Below, one piece after another: positions 13,195 through 24,510 of a stretch of DNA of 64,000 bases (position 1 is the stretch's first letter; each line of letters starts with the position of its first letter). This DNA is from Hybos culiciformis (lineage: Eukaryota > Arthropoda > Insecta > Diptera > Hybotidae), in NCBI GenBank assembly GCA_964007475.1, contig OZ023273.1, positions 67,350,445 through 67,414,444 on the forward strand. Direction: 5' to 3'. A program made the translations under genes and the position numbers. Below the pieces are notes generated by a model. That model made no database searches and had not been told where the DNA came from. It saw nothing but the letters and a program-made list of their open reading frames with translations.

Positions 13195-13774
13195 AGTACT
13201 CTCTAAACCAAAATTGGATCCCTTGTTATTCCCTAGTTACATGTTTTTAGCTGGGAAATTTAATTATTGAAAGTAGGTTTTTTACTTCCAAAAACTAGTT
13301 CACGTAAAAATCCAGTTTTCCAAATCTATATTTCTAGGTAAAAATTTACAAATTATTTATCGAAAATAGAATCTTTGTCAAATCATTGATAATTCAGTTA
13401 TTTTGGTGAACTTAATTACAATAATGAAAATTTAAATCTAAGATACAGTTTTAAAATATAGTTAAAGGTAAATTTCAAGAATTAATAAAATATAGTTTCT
13501 ACAATTATTATCTTTTTCTCTTTGTTAAATTTCAATTATTGATACTAGATTTCAATTTGATTATTTAGGTTAAATAAACTAGAACAATCGTAAATTTACG
13601 GAAGGTCTAACCTTGCTACCTAGGCTTCCACTAGGAACCTAGTTTGGTATTTTAACTGAAATCTAGGTAAATTTTGGAAACTAGATTTCAAACTGTCTCC
13701 TGGTGGCTACAAATCTAGTTGATCACTCTAGTTTTATGTACTAGGTTCTAGCCAATTTTGGTTTAGGGAGCATA
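13195..13774. mobile_element. MITE, copy 2 (inverted relative to copy 1)
   Basis: The left end AGTACTCTCTAAACCAAAAT and right end ATTTTGGTTTAGGGAGCAT correspond to the termini of the 8145-8707 element. Read in reverse complement, the interior matches that copy along its length, for example TAAATAAACTAGAACAATCG and CCTAGTTTGGTATTTTAACT. The right terminus and flank are more mutated and no TA duplication is clear, so this copy is older or more decayed. Confidence 0.85.
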
Positions 13775-14035
13775 TTAAGTTGATTTCAACAGTAGTTCAC
13801 ACCAGATACATCTATTGAAAATTTTTTCCATCAACGATAAAAGCTTGTTATGAAGGCGATGCCAAAATTTCTTTTTGAATATGGTCTGTTGAAGCTGAAA
13901 TACTATTTCAAACCCGTATACTTAAGAAAATTAAAGAAACTATTACAAAATGAGAAAACATCGTTACTACAAATTTCATCCATTCCACATGAATATATAA
14001 CAAAAAACTATTCTACAGATATCTTAATTACATAA

Positions 14036-14092
<57 letters not shown>
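14036..14092. repeat. (TA)n microsatellite
   Basis: A nearly pure TA run interrupted by one C and one G. Confidence 0.9.
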
Positions 14093-15353
14093 GATGAAAA
14101 AAACTTTTGTACTTTGAAATGAATGAGACTTTTTTAATTTTTTTTTTGTATTCAATAAAAATAAGCTCTTTTGCGGATACAAAAATTGTCAACTAAATTA
14201 TGTTAAATAAATGAAAATTAAATTAGATTTTATACTGAAAAAAAAAATAAAAATAAAGAGTTTATTTAAAGGAAGTTAGGTATATATTTTTCAATCTAAA
14301 TTTTAATAAGTTAATTTAAATAAAGTACAAAAGGAGGCAAAAAAAAATCGAATTATTTTCAATAGATTTTCTTTTCCAATGTTACTAAGTCAACGAATTT
14401 TCTGAATTTTCATTTAAAAAAAAATTTTTTTTTTGAAAACTTTGTTTTTTTTTTTTCTTTTTCTTGGTTATATACAAAAGAAAAAGAAACTTCATTTCAT
14501 AAAAGATAATCTAATTAGTTAAGGATTTTTATGAATATCTTCTGAATATTTGATATTTTCTCAATTTTCTTTGAGAAAAAAAAAACCGAAAAACAATTTT
14601 TTTTTTTTATTTTAGAAAATCTTTTTTCAACAAAAAAAAAACCAGAACCAAAACAAAGTTTCTTTAAATATATAAAAATATTTTTTTAATGCTATTTTTC
14701 TTGTATATACCTTTAACATTAAAAAAAGAAAAAAAAAACCGAACCTAAAAGGTATCAAGTCATCACCTTTTGTGCTTTAGGTTAGGTTTCATCTGACAAA
14801 AAAAAATCAAGATAAATAAAATCTTAAAATTTATATAGAAAAAAAAAGGCTTTAACATTAAAAAAAAGAAAAAAAAAAAAGTTTTTCAAATTGGAAATTT
14901 AATCTCGTTAATAACCGAGGTAGGAAAATTAATAAAGATTTCCTAATTTTGTTTTTTTTTTTTTTAATTCACACAGAAAATAATTTGCTTCCTGTTTACA
15001 GCAGCGCAGCATAGTGTTGTAAAGCATTAAAGAAAAATTAATATTATTTTTAAATATAGAAAAAAAACATTAAACATTAAAGTTAATTTTCTTTTGCAAC
15101 AAAGTTTTTCTTCATTTTACTTTAAAAATCTTTTGAATAAATCTTGAACGTAAATTTTGACATTTTTGTTTATTTCGTTTTTGTTTTTTAATTTGCTTTT
15201 ATCCATAACTTGTCTTCATGAACATAATTTCTTAATTTGAAATCAAAATTTAACTCATTAAAATTTCGGTCAAAATTAGAATCTTGGGTTTGCAGTGTGC
15301 CTTATATTGATTATGATAGGTTTGTTAACTTGTATTGAATCAAATTCAAATAT
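14093..15353. other. AT-rich noncoding stretch with homopolymers
   Basis: Many A8-A10 and T8-T10 runs, with no coding or RNA gene recognised. Two similar words, CTTTAACATTAAAAAAAGAA near 14710 and TTTAACATTAAAAAAAAGAA near 14850, mark a small local duplication. Confidence 0.5.
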
Positions 15354-15420
15354 TGATGTTGGGAATCGAACTCGATGGAGGATAACGACAATACCAGTAC
15401 ACCATCACTGCCGACAATTT
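15354..15420 (-). repeat. tRNA-like sequence (probable SINE head)
   Basis: Read on the minus strand, there is an A-box-like TGATGGTGTACTGGTA followed at normal tRNA spacing by the B-box-like GAGTTCGATTCCC. The arms do not pair well enough for a functional tRNA. It is most simply a tRNA-derived SINE head or a tRNA pseudogene. Confidence 0.55.
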
Positions 15421-15944
15421 CATGGAAAAAAATTTCTTCTGTTCTAAGCTCTAGAATAGAATAATATGTTAATCACACTTTGGTTTTAACATCCATTTTC
15501 CCAAAGTAAACCTTTGTTATAATAACGCTTTAAACTTAGTGCTGAAATTAGAAAATTTGGAACTTAAGATCGAATATTTCTATCCGTTTTATCAATTAAT
15601 ATATATTTATTCATTTTCAAAAATTTATTTAATATAGTGTTGCGGTGATTTTATCTTAGAAATAGAAAAAAAATAATAATTATAAAATTACACCATCATT
15701 TTTTTTAAACCTAATTAAAGTAATATCAAAATTGACATAACCAAAAAAAAAAAACATATTAATCGCATTTTTTTTTATCATTTTTTTTAGTTGGAACAGG
15801 TCAAGTAAAAATAAAACGCATAATTTACAAAATAATACACCTGATGTAATATTTAGTAAATTTTGCATAATTACCTTTTTTTGTTTTTATATGAAATTGT
15901 TTTGATTAAAAATCATATAAAAGAATTGATTTCTTTTACAACAA

Positions 15945-16465
15945 TTTCATATTGTATTTTACCACAAAACAAAAAAAAAGGTAAGTGATTATATTTATTT
16001 TTTTTTACCCTTTGTCTTTAGGTGCTGGAACTTGCCATCCCAAGCTTAGTGGGATTTATCTCATTGGCTTAGGATGACAAGTCCAGCGGTGTTTTACTAG
16101 AATGTGAGCCACACAATTGCCACTTCTAGTAAAACCGAAAAGCCCGTTCTTAGTGGAGGATTCTTGGGTCTATCCAAGAATCCAAAGCTAAGACATCGCC
16201 GGTAACCACATGGAGTTGTTATGCCCAATGTTATGCCCAATGTAAAATTTTTAAATAAATTTTGCCTAAAACTATTACAATAACCCATCAAAATAGGAAA
16301 TTTTATTAATAGGGAATAACAAAAATTTGATGGCTTGCATGAGTAGGCTAAGCTATAGGTTTTTCACTTCTAATTTTTTAATAATTAAATAAATAAATAA
16401 TTTCTTTATTCTAATTTGTTTTTTTATTTATTTCATATTGTATTTTACCACAAAACAAAAAAAAA
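15945..16465. mobile_element. Hairpin-rich insertion between 35-bp direct repeats
   Basis: A 35-bp sequence starting TTTCATATTGTATTTTACCA and ending in an A-run occurs at 15945-15979 and again at about 16431-16465. Between the copies lies a GC-richer segment with three consecutive hairpins: about 16023-16087; 16090-16101 with 16124-16135 (GTTTTACTAGAA/TTCTAGTAAAAC); and about 16158-16183 (GGATTCTTGG/CCAAGAATCC). Two head-to-tail copies of TTATGCCCAATG then follow at about 16218-16241. The insert ends with an AAATAAATAAATAA-type tract near 16388. Flanking direct repeats and a simple-sequence tail fit a retroposed insertion, but the family is unknown. Confidence 0.5.
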
Positions 16466-17282
16466 AAGGCCATACTAAAATTATGGAATAACCATGTAAA
16501 CCAGATATTGAATTATATCATTTGATGATACCCTTTTTTTTATGCAAAAAAAAAAAAACAAACTCAGCTTATAACAGCATCTCCACTTTAAGCTACAATC
16601 ATATTAAACAACAAATAATAAACAGCACATTTTCATTGCAAGAAAGCTGCACTTAAATTTAAAATACAATATGTACCGTATAAATGTACAAAATAATTAT
16701 GTTTTATAAAAACAAACAAGCTACATATTATATACACACAAAAAAAAAATACTGAAATAAGTCAGTAAATAATAATTTGTTTTATTTTAAAAAATAAAAT
16801 ATTGATTAAATATTGTTGTATAAAAACAATAGTATAGAACGAAAATAAAATAAATTCTGGAAATGTTAGTAAAAAATTAACAAATTATGTTACAATATTT
16901 TATATTTATAAAAAAAAAATTTTTTTGATGTCAAATTATTATATCATGCGGCATAAGCAACCAAATTAATGTAGTTTAGTTTAGAATAAAATTGTCGTAG
17001 GTGTTTTAAGTTTCTTTTTTTTTGTCAATAAAAAAATCTTCATTTAAATATTAAATGATAATGTCTTTGACTTAATTTATTATTTTCATAGGTCATATTA
17101 GATATAAGAAATGCTAATGTAGGTCCAGCTGTAGATGGCCATAGCCATGAGCTGAAGAATGACGTATTAGTCAATTAGTTTAAGTTTTTTTTTACTTTGA
17201 ATTGGTTGGGGTTTATCGAATATCCTTTTTTTTATTGAGAACTTCTTTTCACCTTCTTCATAAAAAGACATCCTATAAATAT
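16466..17282. other. AT-rich noncoding stretch
   Basis: No feature is seen beyond A/T homopolymers. Confidence 0.5.
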
Positions 17283-17541
17283 TGTTATGAACCCTCTGGT
17301 GTTCACTGTCCTTACCCACCCACCGACGAGCTTAGACCCAGCCTTTGAACAGGATGTCCTTAGACAGTGGACTCAACACCAGATTAATAGTTGAAAGTAG
17401 AGCACTTTCTCTTGCCTCTACCTTCACCAGTTTCTCTTTTATCATAAGATATGATAAAATTCTTCATGAGTTCATCTTGAACTCAGAATTTTTGTATTTA
17501 TATACACACCCCGTTTTCAATCATTAATAATTATCATAACA
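17283..17541 (+). mobile_element. Solo-like LTR (259 bp)
   Basis: The sequence begins TGTTATGA and ends with the exact inverted copy TCATAACA, the expected TG...CA form of an LTR. A TATA-like TATTTATATAC lies at about 17496-17506. It is followed two bases later by a lysine-type primer-binding site, which fixes the orientation and identifies it as a 5' LTR. No gag or pol follows. A further ATCATAACA at about 17605-17613 could be the last bases of a 3' LTR after an internal deletion; the flanks ATAT and ATAG do not match exactly. Confidence 0.8.
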
Positions 17542-17543
17542 AA

Positions 17544-17561
17544 TGGCGCCCAACGTGGTGC
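17544..17561 (+). promoter_or_regulatory. Primer-binding site, tRNA-Lys type
   Basis: TGGCGCCCAACGTGGTGC starts two bases after the LTR end. The classic lysine tRNA primer site of retroviruses and gypsy-like elements begins TGGCGCCCAACGTGG, so the match is essentially complete over the first 15 bases. This marks the start of an otherwise missing internal region. Confidence 0.8.
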
Positions 17562-18264
17562 TAGAAATTTGTTATATTAAATTCAAATTCATTCTCCCTT
17601 TTTTATCATAACAATAGAAAACTTCTATATAGTCGATATCTACTTCTATTTGTCATACAAAGCTTATTATAGTATGCATATCGACGGTCCCTATAGATAG
17701 ACGACAAAGCTAACCTTGGAACCAAAATTTGAAAATATTCTGCAATAGCGCTCACAAAAAAAAATATATATAATTTAACATTCAACATATTACATATAAA
17801 TACGATTAAATAAAACATGAAATTATAAATGAGAAAAATGTTAAATGGATTTCAAATAAAAAATTTAAAAAAAAACAATTTATATGTGCATTTGTACATA
17901 TGTCCCAAAGATATTAACATTTTTTTTTTTTAAACAAGAGCTTCCGTCAAAATACCGAATGGTAAGCAACATTATAATGTAATTGTATATTCAGATAAGA
18001 AACATCACGTACTGTTTGTTCATGCATCACAGCATTTATATGTATAACATAGGGGTGTTTCACATAACATGTATACTTATAACATATACATATAATATGA
18101 GTATTATGTACAGTACACAGAATTTTTGCCAAATTAAATGATCAAGATTGTGTTAAAATCAAGGCTAATATTGAACAAAAATCAGATTGCGTGTAAATAG
18201 TGAAAATTCAATTGCTAAAATTGCACAATATTTTCTTAACTTGAGTATTATTATAACAGTATAC

Positions 18265-18404
18265 ACATCGAAAGTCCCTATTGAAAGTATGTTAAAATTA
18301 ATTTTAATACAACTTTAAAATAATATTACTCTTAACTTCATTTTCGTAACACAGCTCCCTGTACTTGTCATACTTTCAATAGGGATCGTCGATATAAGTT
18401 TGTG
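18265..18404. mobile_element. 140-bp foldback MITE with 9-bp flanking repeats
   Basis: The left arm contains CCCTATTGAAAGTATG and the right arm CATACTTTCAATAGGG, an exact inverted match, extended by ATCGAAAGT and ATCGTCGAT. The 9-bp word ACAGTATAC flanks both sides (18256-18264 and 18405-18413). Nine-base duplications are typical of Mutator-like elements. No coding capacity. Confidence 0.65.
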
Positions 18405-18413
18405 ACAGTATAC

Positions 18414-21400
18414 GTAAAAAAATTTGTACATACAATATTAAGACTTTACAAGTTTTAAAATATTGAAATTTAAAAAAAATTTTCATACAATAGCTGATGC
18501 CCTGCAGAAGCGACTTCTAAACATCATCGGAAGTTTTTATGGATTTTTTGTTTTAAAATAATTATAATAAATTACAAATTTCATTTTCAGGTTTCATTTT
18601 TCCTAAAAAAAGGAAAAATAACTGCAAAAATATAAAAACCCAATGCATAATGCAGCAATATTTCAGCATTACTGTTTTTTTTTTTTATGTAATAATTTTT
18701 CTTATATACAATAATTAGATTTTTGAATAAAAATTCATAAATTCATTCCATATGATTTCAATATTTATTATGGAGAATTTTTTTTTTTTTGTAACAATCA
18801 TTTAACCTTCGAAATTTAATCGGATTTTATTTAAAAAAAAAGAAAACTATATGCATACATTATTATACATATATATTCCATATTTATTTACATAAATCAT
18901 AAATAAATTGAAATTTATCTTAAAAATTCATAAAGAAAGATATATACAGAAATGAAGATTTAGAATTTAAGAAAAAAAAAAAAAAATAGCGCCAATGTAT
19001 TTTTACACACAATAAATTTTCTAAAATAAAAAGAAAAATATTTAAAGAAAAAAAATGCAATTTTCTTAGAAAAAATTGCTTTTATATAAAAATAAAAAAA
19101 ATTCAAACATAAAATTCATTCAAATTCTTATTTTATTTTATTTTTTTCATTTAAAAAATTTCTGGAGACTTGGATACCTATTTTGTATTTATCCTTATAA
19201 TATATATTCTTTTTTTTTTTTTTATTATTATTTTATATCAAAATTTTATTTCAATTTTATTGTAAAAAAATATAATCTAATAATATTTGGATTTGAATAT
19301 TTCCATAATATTTTCGTCTTTCTTTCATTTTTTTTATTTATTTATGAGTTTTTATTATAATATTATAAAATATACTAGTTTTTATTCAATTCAATTCTTA
19401 TCCTTGAACGCCCTTACAATATTGAATTTATGTATCTCCTGAGAACTGAGAAGAATTTTCGTTTTATTTTTTTTTCTTCTTCTTAATATTTTGTATTAAA
19501 ATTTCTTGGTTTTTGAATTTAATTTTTTGTTTTTTTATTTTTGCTTATCTTATTTTCATTTTCATATAGTTTTCTTCCTTATTTTCTGATTTCATTCTTG
19601 TGAGAAGAAAACTTTCTTTTAGCAACTATAATTTTTATTATTTTTTCTCCATTCGTATATTAGTAAATTATTTTGTATAAAATATTGTATATATTTCTAG
19701 CTGTAGTAGAAATTATTGCTTAAATATTAAATAATGAAATTTGACAGTTAAAAAATTAATGAATTTTTCTGAACATTTATGAACTTATAGTTGATATCTA
19801 TAGTCGTATTCGCAGTTTTTCACATAAAACCTTTAATTCTCTTCGAACTGTAGAACTGCAGAATAAGGAAATTATTAAATTTTATTTAAAATTTTTCTGA
19901 TTCCGAAAATTTAATCGATTATTGGAATGTTGTTAAATAAACAAAAATTTAATTTTAAAAATAGTTTTTAAAGAAAATTATAATCCGTGAACTATAGGAT
20001 TATAAAATTATTGAATTTATTTACTTTCTTAATTTATTTTTATTTTCTGCTCTATATAGCGAGTCCTCAAGACCCACTTTTGGCAATCACCCTACTAGCC
20101 TGAGATCAGTTTAAAAGTAGTTTCTCATCATGTAGGTGATGAAACAGTGAACAAAAGCTAGTAAAGAAAATACGATATTACATTCGGTATATTCGTCAGT
20201 TTCCCAAAAAAAAAATATTTTACGTCATTTTCTTCTCGACTTTTTGGTTAAATTTTATAATAAAAGACAAAAAGTCCAAAAAATAAAAAAAAAATTTATG
20301 GAAATATGTATTTTGTTTTTTTTTTTTTGTCAGATATTTTCTGAACGGAAAAATCTAATATGAATATTTTATGAATTTTTCTTGAAGAAGATTAAAGAAG
20401 ACTCTTTTTATTTACTAAAACTTTTTACATTAAAATTTTGCAATTTTTTCACTTTTAGAAATAATCCACACAATTCATGAAAGCTACTTTATCTAAATTT
20501 GAATTAAAAAAAAAAAAAAAACTTTGTTCATATTCAGATTTTTCTTTCATTGTTGGACATAATGTATACCCATTAGCACAAAATATTCTTGTTGACACAT
20601 TGAACTTCAATTTTTAGAAATAATACGCACAAAATTAAATATTCTTATGGTGTTCTGCAGGTAGACATCATAATTAGTATAATAATAAATTTTTAGGGAA
20701 AACCCTATTTTTTTTTTAAATTTTAAAATACTTATAATCTATTTATGATTTCTTTTAAGTTTCAAATTTGAAGCAGGTATTAAATGTTTTAGTTCAAAAT
20801 CTGGATTTCATATTTTTGTTAACTTCGATAACGATTTTATTTAAAATTTATATTTCCACGAATTTTTTTTTTTGTATTGCTCGCAACAAATTTATTTTCT
20901 TGATTTTATTCTTTCCATATTATTTTATGTATCGTTTCAAATAGCCAAATTTATCAGGATATCGAATAAATCAATCATTTATTTTATCGGCTTTAATTAT
21001 AAGTTCAACATTATTATACATAAAATGATTCTATTGCTTGTAAATTACAAAACCAAAATTATTGCTAATGATAAAAAGAAAAAGATATTCAGATGTTCAG
21101 TATTTCTACATAATTTATATAGATTTAAATTTTAAAATGTTAAGAAAACAATGTAACAATACTCAATTGTAGTTAGTAAACGAAGAAACATTAAAAATCT
21201 TGATTAAAAAACATTAAACCTTGTACCGTACATACATATTATTATATCTATTATAATAATAAAATATATAATATTTATTTGAATCATTATTTTATATATA
21301 TTTATTATATATGGACTAAAAGTAATGCAGTATGTATCCTAAATGCACATATTCAGGTCCCCATGTAGAATAAATAAATATTTAGGTTTTGAGAAGAAAA

Positions 21401-21546
21401 CTTTGTAATTTTGAACTAAATTAAACTTAGTCTGCAAAAACGATAATATAATATAATATTATAAAGATTTTTTATCTAAACTACTCCAGAATACAGTCAA
21501 TATTGCTAATGTATTTCAAATGGATCAAGTTGCAAGTTGCAAGAAT
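18414..21546. other. AT-rich noncoding stretch
   Basis: About 3.1 kb with no supportable gene. The frames near 19076-19360 and 20872-21135 translate to phenylalanine/isoleucine/tyrosine-rich low-complexity peptides and look like chance. The only GC-richer patch (about 20055-20150) shows no recognisable motif. Confidence 0.5.
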
Positions 21547-21554
21547 ATGTATAG

Positions 21555-21675
21555 TAGGAATGGGCAACACGTTGTTCTAAAAAACTTATGTCACATTTTT
21601 TAATTAAAAAAAAACAAAATTAGTAATAAAAAAAAAATTAGTTGATCTTACATATAATGAAGTTGGCCACCCCTG
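21555..21675. mobile_element. 121-bp hAT-type MITE
   Basis: The left end TAGGAATGGGCAACAC and the right end, read in reverse complement, CAGGGGTGGCCAACT are imperfect inverted repeats of the CAGGGGTGGGCAAC type common in hAT elements. An exact 8-bp target duplication, ATGTATAG, flanks it at 21547-21554 and 21676-21683. No coding capacity. Confidence 0.85.
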
Positions 21676-22120
21676 ATGTATAGGATAAATAGGAGAAATA
21701 GGATTTTAAAATAAGTTATAAAATCAGATTCAGATAATTTTGGAAATATGTAATAAAAATAATTATGTACTAGTACGTTTATTTGAACTATAATATTGTA
21801 AATGATAAATTTATCAAAGGAAAATTATGATACTTTTATAAATTTACAAAAAATTTAAATTCCTTAAACTATTCCACATACACCTTTTATATATTTTAAA
21901 ATAATAAACACAAAATTTTTATTACAGGATTTCCTTTCTGCATTATTTTAAAAGTAATTACCTGGGATTTTCCTTCATATGTTAATGTTGAAATTATTTT
22001 GATCTCATTATTTTATTTTATTTTTTTTATTTTTAATGACCAGCAGTCTTAATTTTATCTCGAGTCTACATAGTTTATCTTTTTATTATTTTTTTTTTGT
22101 TCTTTTTACTTTTATGGAAA

Positions 22121-24211
22121 ATGCATATTTTATATTTATGCTTTATTTTAAATGCAATTTATATCCAAAATACTTTATCAGTGGATTTTGAAGTAAAAAA
22201 TTTGACAAATAGTGCAGTTGCATTTGAATCACTGGGAAAATTGATTTTTATTAAATATGAATTTGAATTTGAAACAAAAATTAAATTATTTAATGATTAT
22301 GTACTAATTTTGTACATTAATGAAACTAAAGAAAATTTCATTAACTTTTGCTTGAAATGGAAAATCAACGCTGCCATATGTCAAAATATGCTGATAAAAA
22401 TGAATTCGTTATTTAAAAGTATTAACGACATAAGTAGAAAATTAACCAACTCCTTTGGAAATCGTCAAAAAAGGGATATACCTAAAAATGAAAAATTTGT
22501 TTTTTTACTAGATGAAATTCATAACTCTAAAATATTGTATAACCGATCAAAAATTATAAGGTCAGATCGTAGTGATGATTCGAGCCACAAAAATCGCAAT
22601 TATGACATTTATGATGAAACTAAGTGGATTCCCGCCAAAGAACAACAATACCCAATGGAAGAAGTTTATTCGTTAGAGTTAAATGACAGCGAAACCAGTA
22701 ATAATAACGTTAATTTCTATGAGTTAGCCAGAAAATTCAATAAAAATAACGTTCAACAGAGCAGTGATGAACTCGAAAAAGACAACAAACATATTACAAG
22801 CTCACCAAACGAACCAGAAGTCAATAAGTTTTTAAACGATAACTTAGAGAGCCGAATTATTAGTGAACTTGAATTGGATTCAAATTTGGAAAAAACTAAT
22901 TTTGATATTACGATTATAAAAAATTTTAGAAATATAAAAGAAGACCTCCATGAAATTGATCTCAAATTTTATAAAATAAATTCGTCTGAAAATAAAACGA
23001 ATGAGCTTTATATTGAATTAAAATTGAATATTTTATCAAATCAAATAACAGAAAATTTGAATAATATACGGAACAAATTATTGGATGAAATAAGTATTAT
23101 TAATGCAATAAAAGCTGGTGATATTCAACCTTTCATGCCGAAACTAAAAAACTGGATGAAGGAACAAAATATAATTGATATTGATTCAATGTGGCTTAGA
23201 AAAATGACTATTTTGCAACCACATTATCTTCAAAATGAAATATTAATTAAAATAAAGATTCCAGTTCCAGAAAATTATGAATACTCAATTTACTCAGCAT
23301 ACCCAATACCAAAATTTTTCAACATTTTCCATTTTTGGTATTTAGATATATCCCGCTCATATATCGTTAATAGCACCCGTCTGGAAAGCTATATGTCATT
23401 CACTGCTGAACAATTTGACAGAAATTGTGAAAAAATTAATAATAATAATTGGCTAAGAAATATTTCGTACGTTTGTAAGAAAATCATTCAAAAAAGTGAA
23501 CTTTTTAAAGCTGACACATGTTTAACAAGTATTTTTAAAAATAAAACTAGCTTTACTAATAATAAATGTCAGTACAAATATTGCTTAAACTGTGAAAATC
23601 ATATTGTTAATCTTAAAAATCAGAATTCTTTTTTATTTTCATTTTCTAAGCCAAAAAATTTAGTGATTCAGTGTTATCAAAGTAATACAAAATATGAGGT
23701 GATACTTAATAATAATGGCATCTTGAATTTATTATCCTCTTGTGTATATTTCATTGACGGAATTACCCTGTTCTACGATCAGAACTTTAGCAGTTCGGAA
23801 AGTGTTATATTCGGCGGGCGGTCAAATAGTATTAAAGAAAATTCAACAGCTTCACTAAATATTCTGTTTTCCGAAACTCAAATGGAAATAAAATTGTCTT
23901 CTTCCCGTCAAATTTATCTCTATGATTATTTTACTTTTATTCATATGCTCGAAACAAAATCCCTTTCACTTGAACAAATTCGAAACAATATTAAGCTTAA
24001 CGAATATACAAAGCAAATTAGTCAAATTCAAAACTGGGAAAATTTTTATTTTTATTCTATTATTTTAATTATAGGAACAATTTTTTTAATGTTAATTATA
24101 ATTATTTTCTTGTATTCCAAAAAAACATTCAAAATAGATAATAAAAATAATGTTGAAGCACCGATTGGTAGAATAAAATTAAAATCTAAAGATGACGAAG
24201 TTCTTCTTTAA
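22121..24211 (+). CDS. Envelope/baculovirus-F-like fusion glycoprotein, isolated ORF (possible domesticated env)
   Basis: An intact 696-codon frame. I start it at ATG 22121 because the in-frame triplets upstream are TTG and non-ATG. From the N terminus: a hydrophobic signal-peptide-like stretch (residues about 1-20), an N-terminal subunit, a furin-type site RQKR at about 115-118, and an acidic, asparagine-rich region at about 130-280. A block at about 355-403 (LQPHYLQNEILIKIKIPVP) has the pattern I associate with insect errantiviral Env and baculovirus F proteins. A cysteine-rich part lies at about 437-547, a single membrane span at about 643-666, and a short basic tail. There are roughly a dozen NxS/T sites. 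The residues after RQKR are charged rather than a glycine-rich hydrophobic fusion peptide, so fusion activity is doubtful. No gag or pol is adjacent; LTR-like sequence lies just downstream. In insects such isolated genes can be host-adopted copies (Iris in Drosophila is the known case). It could equally be a remnant of a recent provirus. Confidence 0.8.
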   Translation: MHILYLCFILNAIYIQNTLSVDFEVKNLTNSAVAFESLGKLIFIKYEFEFETKIKLFNDYVLILYINETKENFINFCLKWKINAAICQNMLIKMNSLFKSINDISRKLTNSFGNRQKRDIPKNEKFVFLLDEIHNSKILYNRSKIIRSDRSDDSSHKNRNYDIYDETKWIPAKEQQYPMEEVYSLELNDSETSNNNVNFYELARKFNKNNVQQSSDELEKDNKHITSSPNEPEVNKFLNDNLESRIISELELDSNLEKTNFDITIIKNFRNIKEDLHEIDLKFYKINSSENKTNELYIELKLNILSNQITENLNNIRNKLLDEISIINAIKAGDIQPFMPKLKNWMKEQNIIDIDSMWLRKMTILQPHYLQNEILIKIKIPVPENYEYSIYSAYPIPKFFNIFHFWYLDISRSYIVNSTRLESYMSFTAEQFDRNCEKINNNNWLRNISYVCKKIIQKSELFKADTCLTSIFKNKTSFTNNKCQYKYCLNCENHIVNLKNQNSFLFSFSKPKNLVIQCYQSNTKYEVILNNNGILNLLSSCVYFIDGITLFYDQNFSSSESVIFGGRSNSIKENSTASLNILFSETQMEIKLSSSRQIYLYDYFTFIHMLETKSLSLEQIRNNIKLNEYTKQISQIQNWENFYFYSIILIIGTIFLMLIIIIFLYSKKTFKIDNKNNVEAPIGRIKLKSKDDEVLL

Positions 24212-24280
24212 ACATTTTTCAACCCAATTCTGTGAACAGAATAGTTTAACAATTTTTTCAGTTTCCTTCTCGTAGAATTC

Positions 24281-24500
24281 TTATGATATGATTTCCCCAA
24301 TAAATACCTGAATTAAAAACTGGATATATAATTTAAGAATATATGTTTTTAAATTTATATTAAAGCTTAGAATTCTGAGGAATATGCAATTTAGAATGTG
24401 AACAAGCTGACCCCTTTTTTACGTTCCCAAATATCAAAATTTCGGATTCATTGTATTGAACTTAATTTTGTATTTAGATTTTAAGCATTTTATTATAAAT
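24281..24500 (+). repeat. Degraded LTR-like sequence downstream of the env-like gene
   Basis: The segment 24380-24490 aligns with 47328-47438: both contain AATATGCAATTT, GAATGTGAA, ATATCAAAATT and TTTGTATTTAG in the same order and spacing. The 47-kb copy lies in an LTR-like repeat followed by a primer-binding site. Weaker similarity extends upstream to about 24281. If this is a 3' LTR, the env-like gene ends about 70 bp before it, as in errantiviruses. No clear polypurine tract is seen between them. Confidence 0.5.
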
Positions 24501-24510
24501 TTATTAATCA

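Noticed and set aside
19076..21135. Small genes at 19076-19360 and 20872-21135
   Set aside because: The peptides are F/I/Y-rich low-complexity translations of AT-rich DNA with no domain pattern.
22097..22120. Start of the env-like gene at 22097
   Set aside because: That triplet is TTG. ATG at 22121 begins a good signal-peptide-like sequence and is the more likely start.
17283..24500. One provirus spanning the 17.3-kb LTR and the env-like gene
   Set aside because: The LTR-like sequence after the env gene is unlike the 17.3-kb LTR, and no gag or pol traces lie between them.
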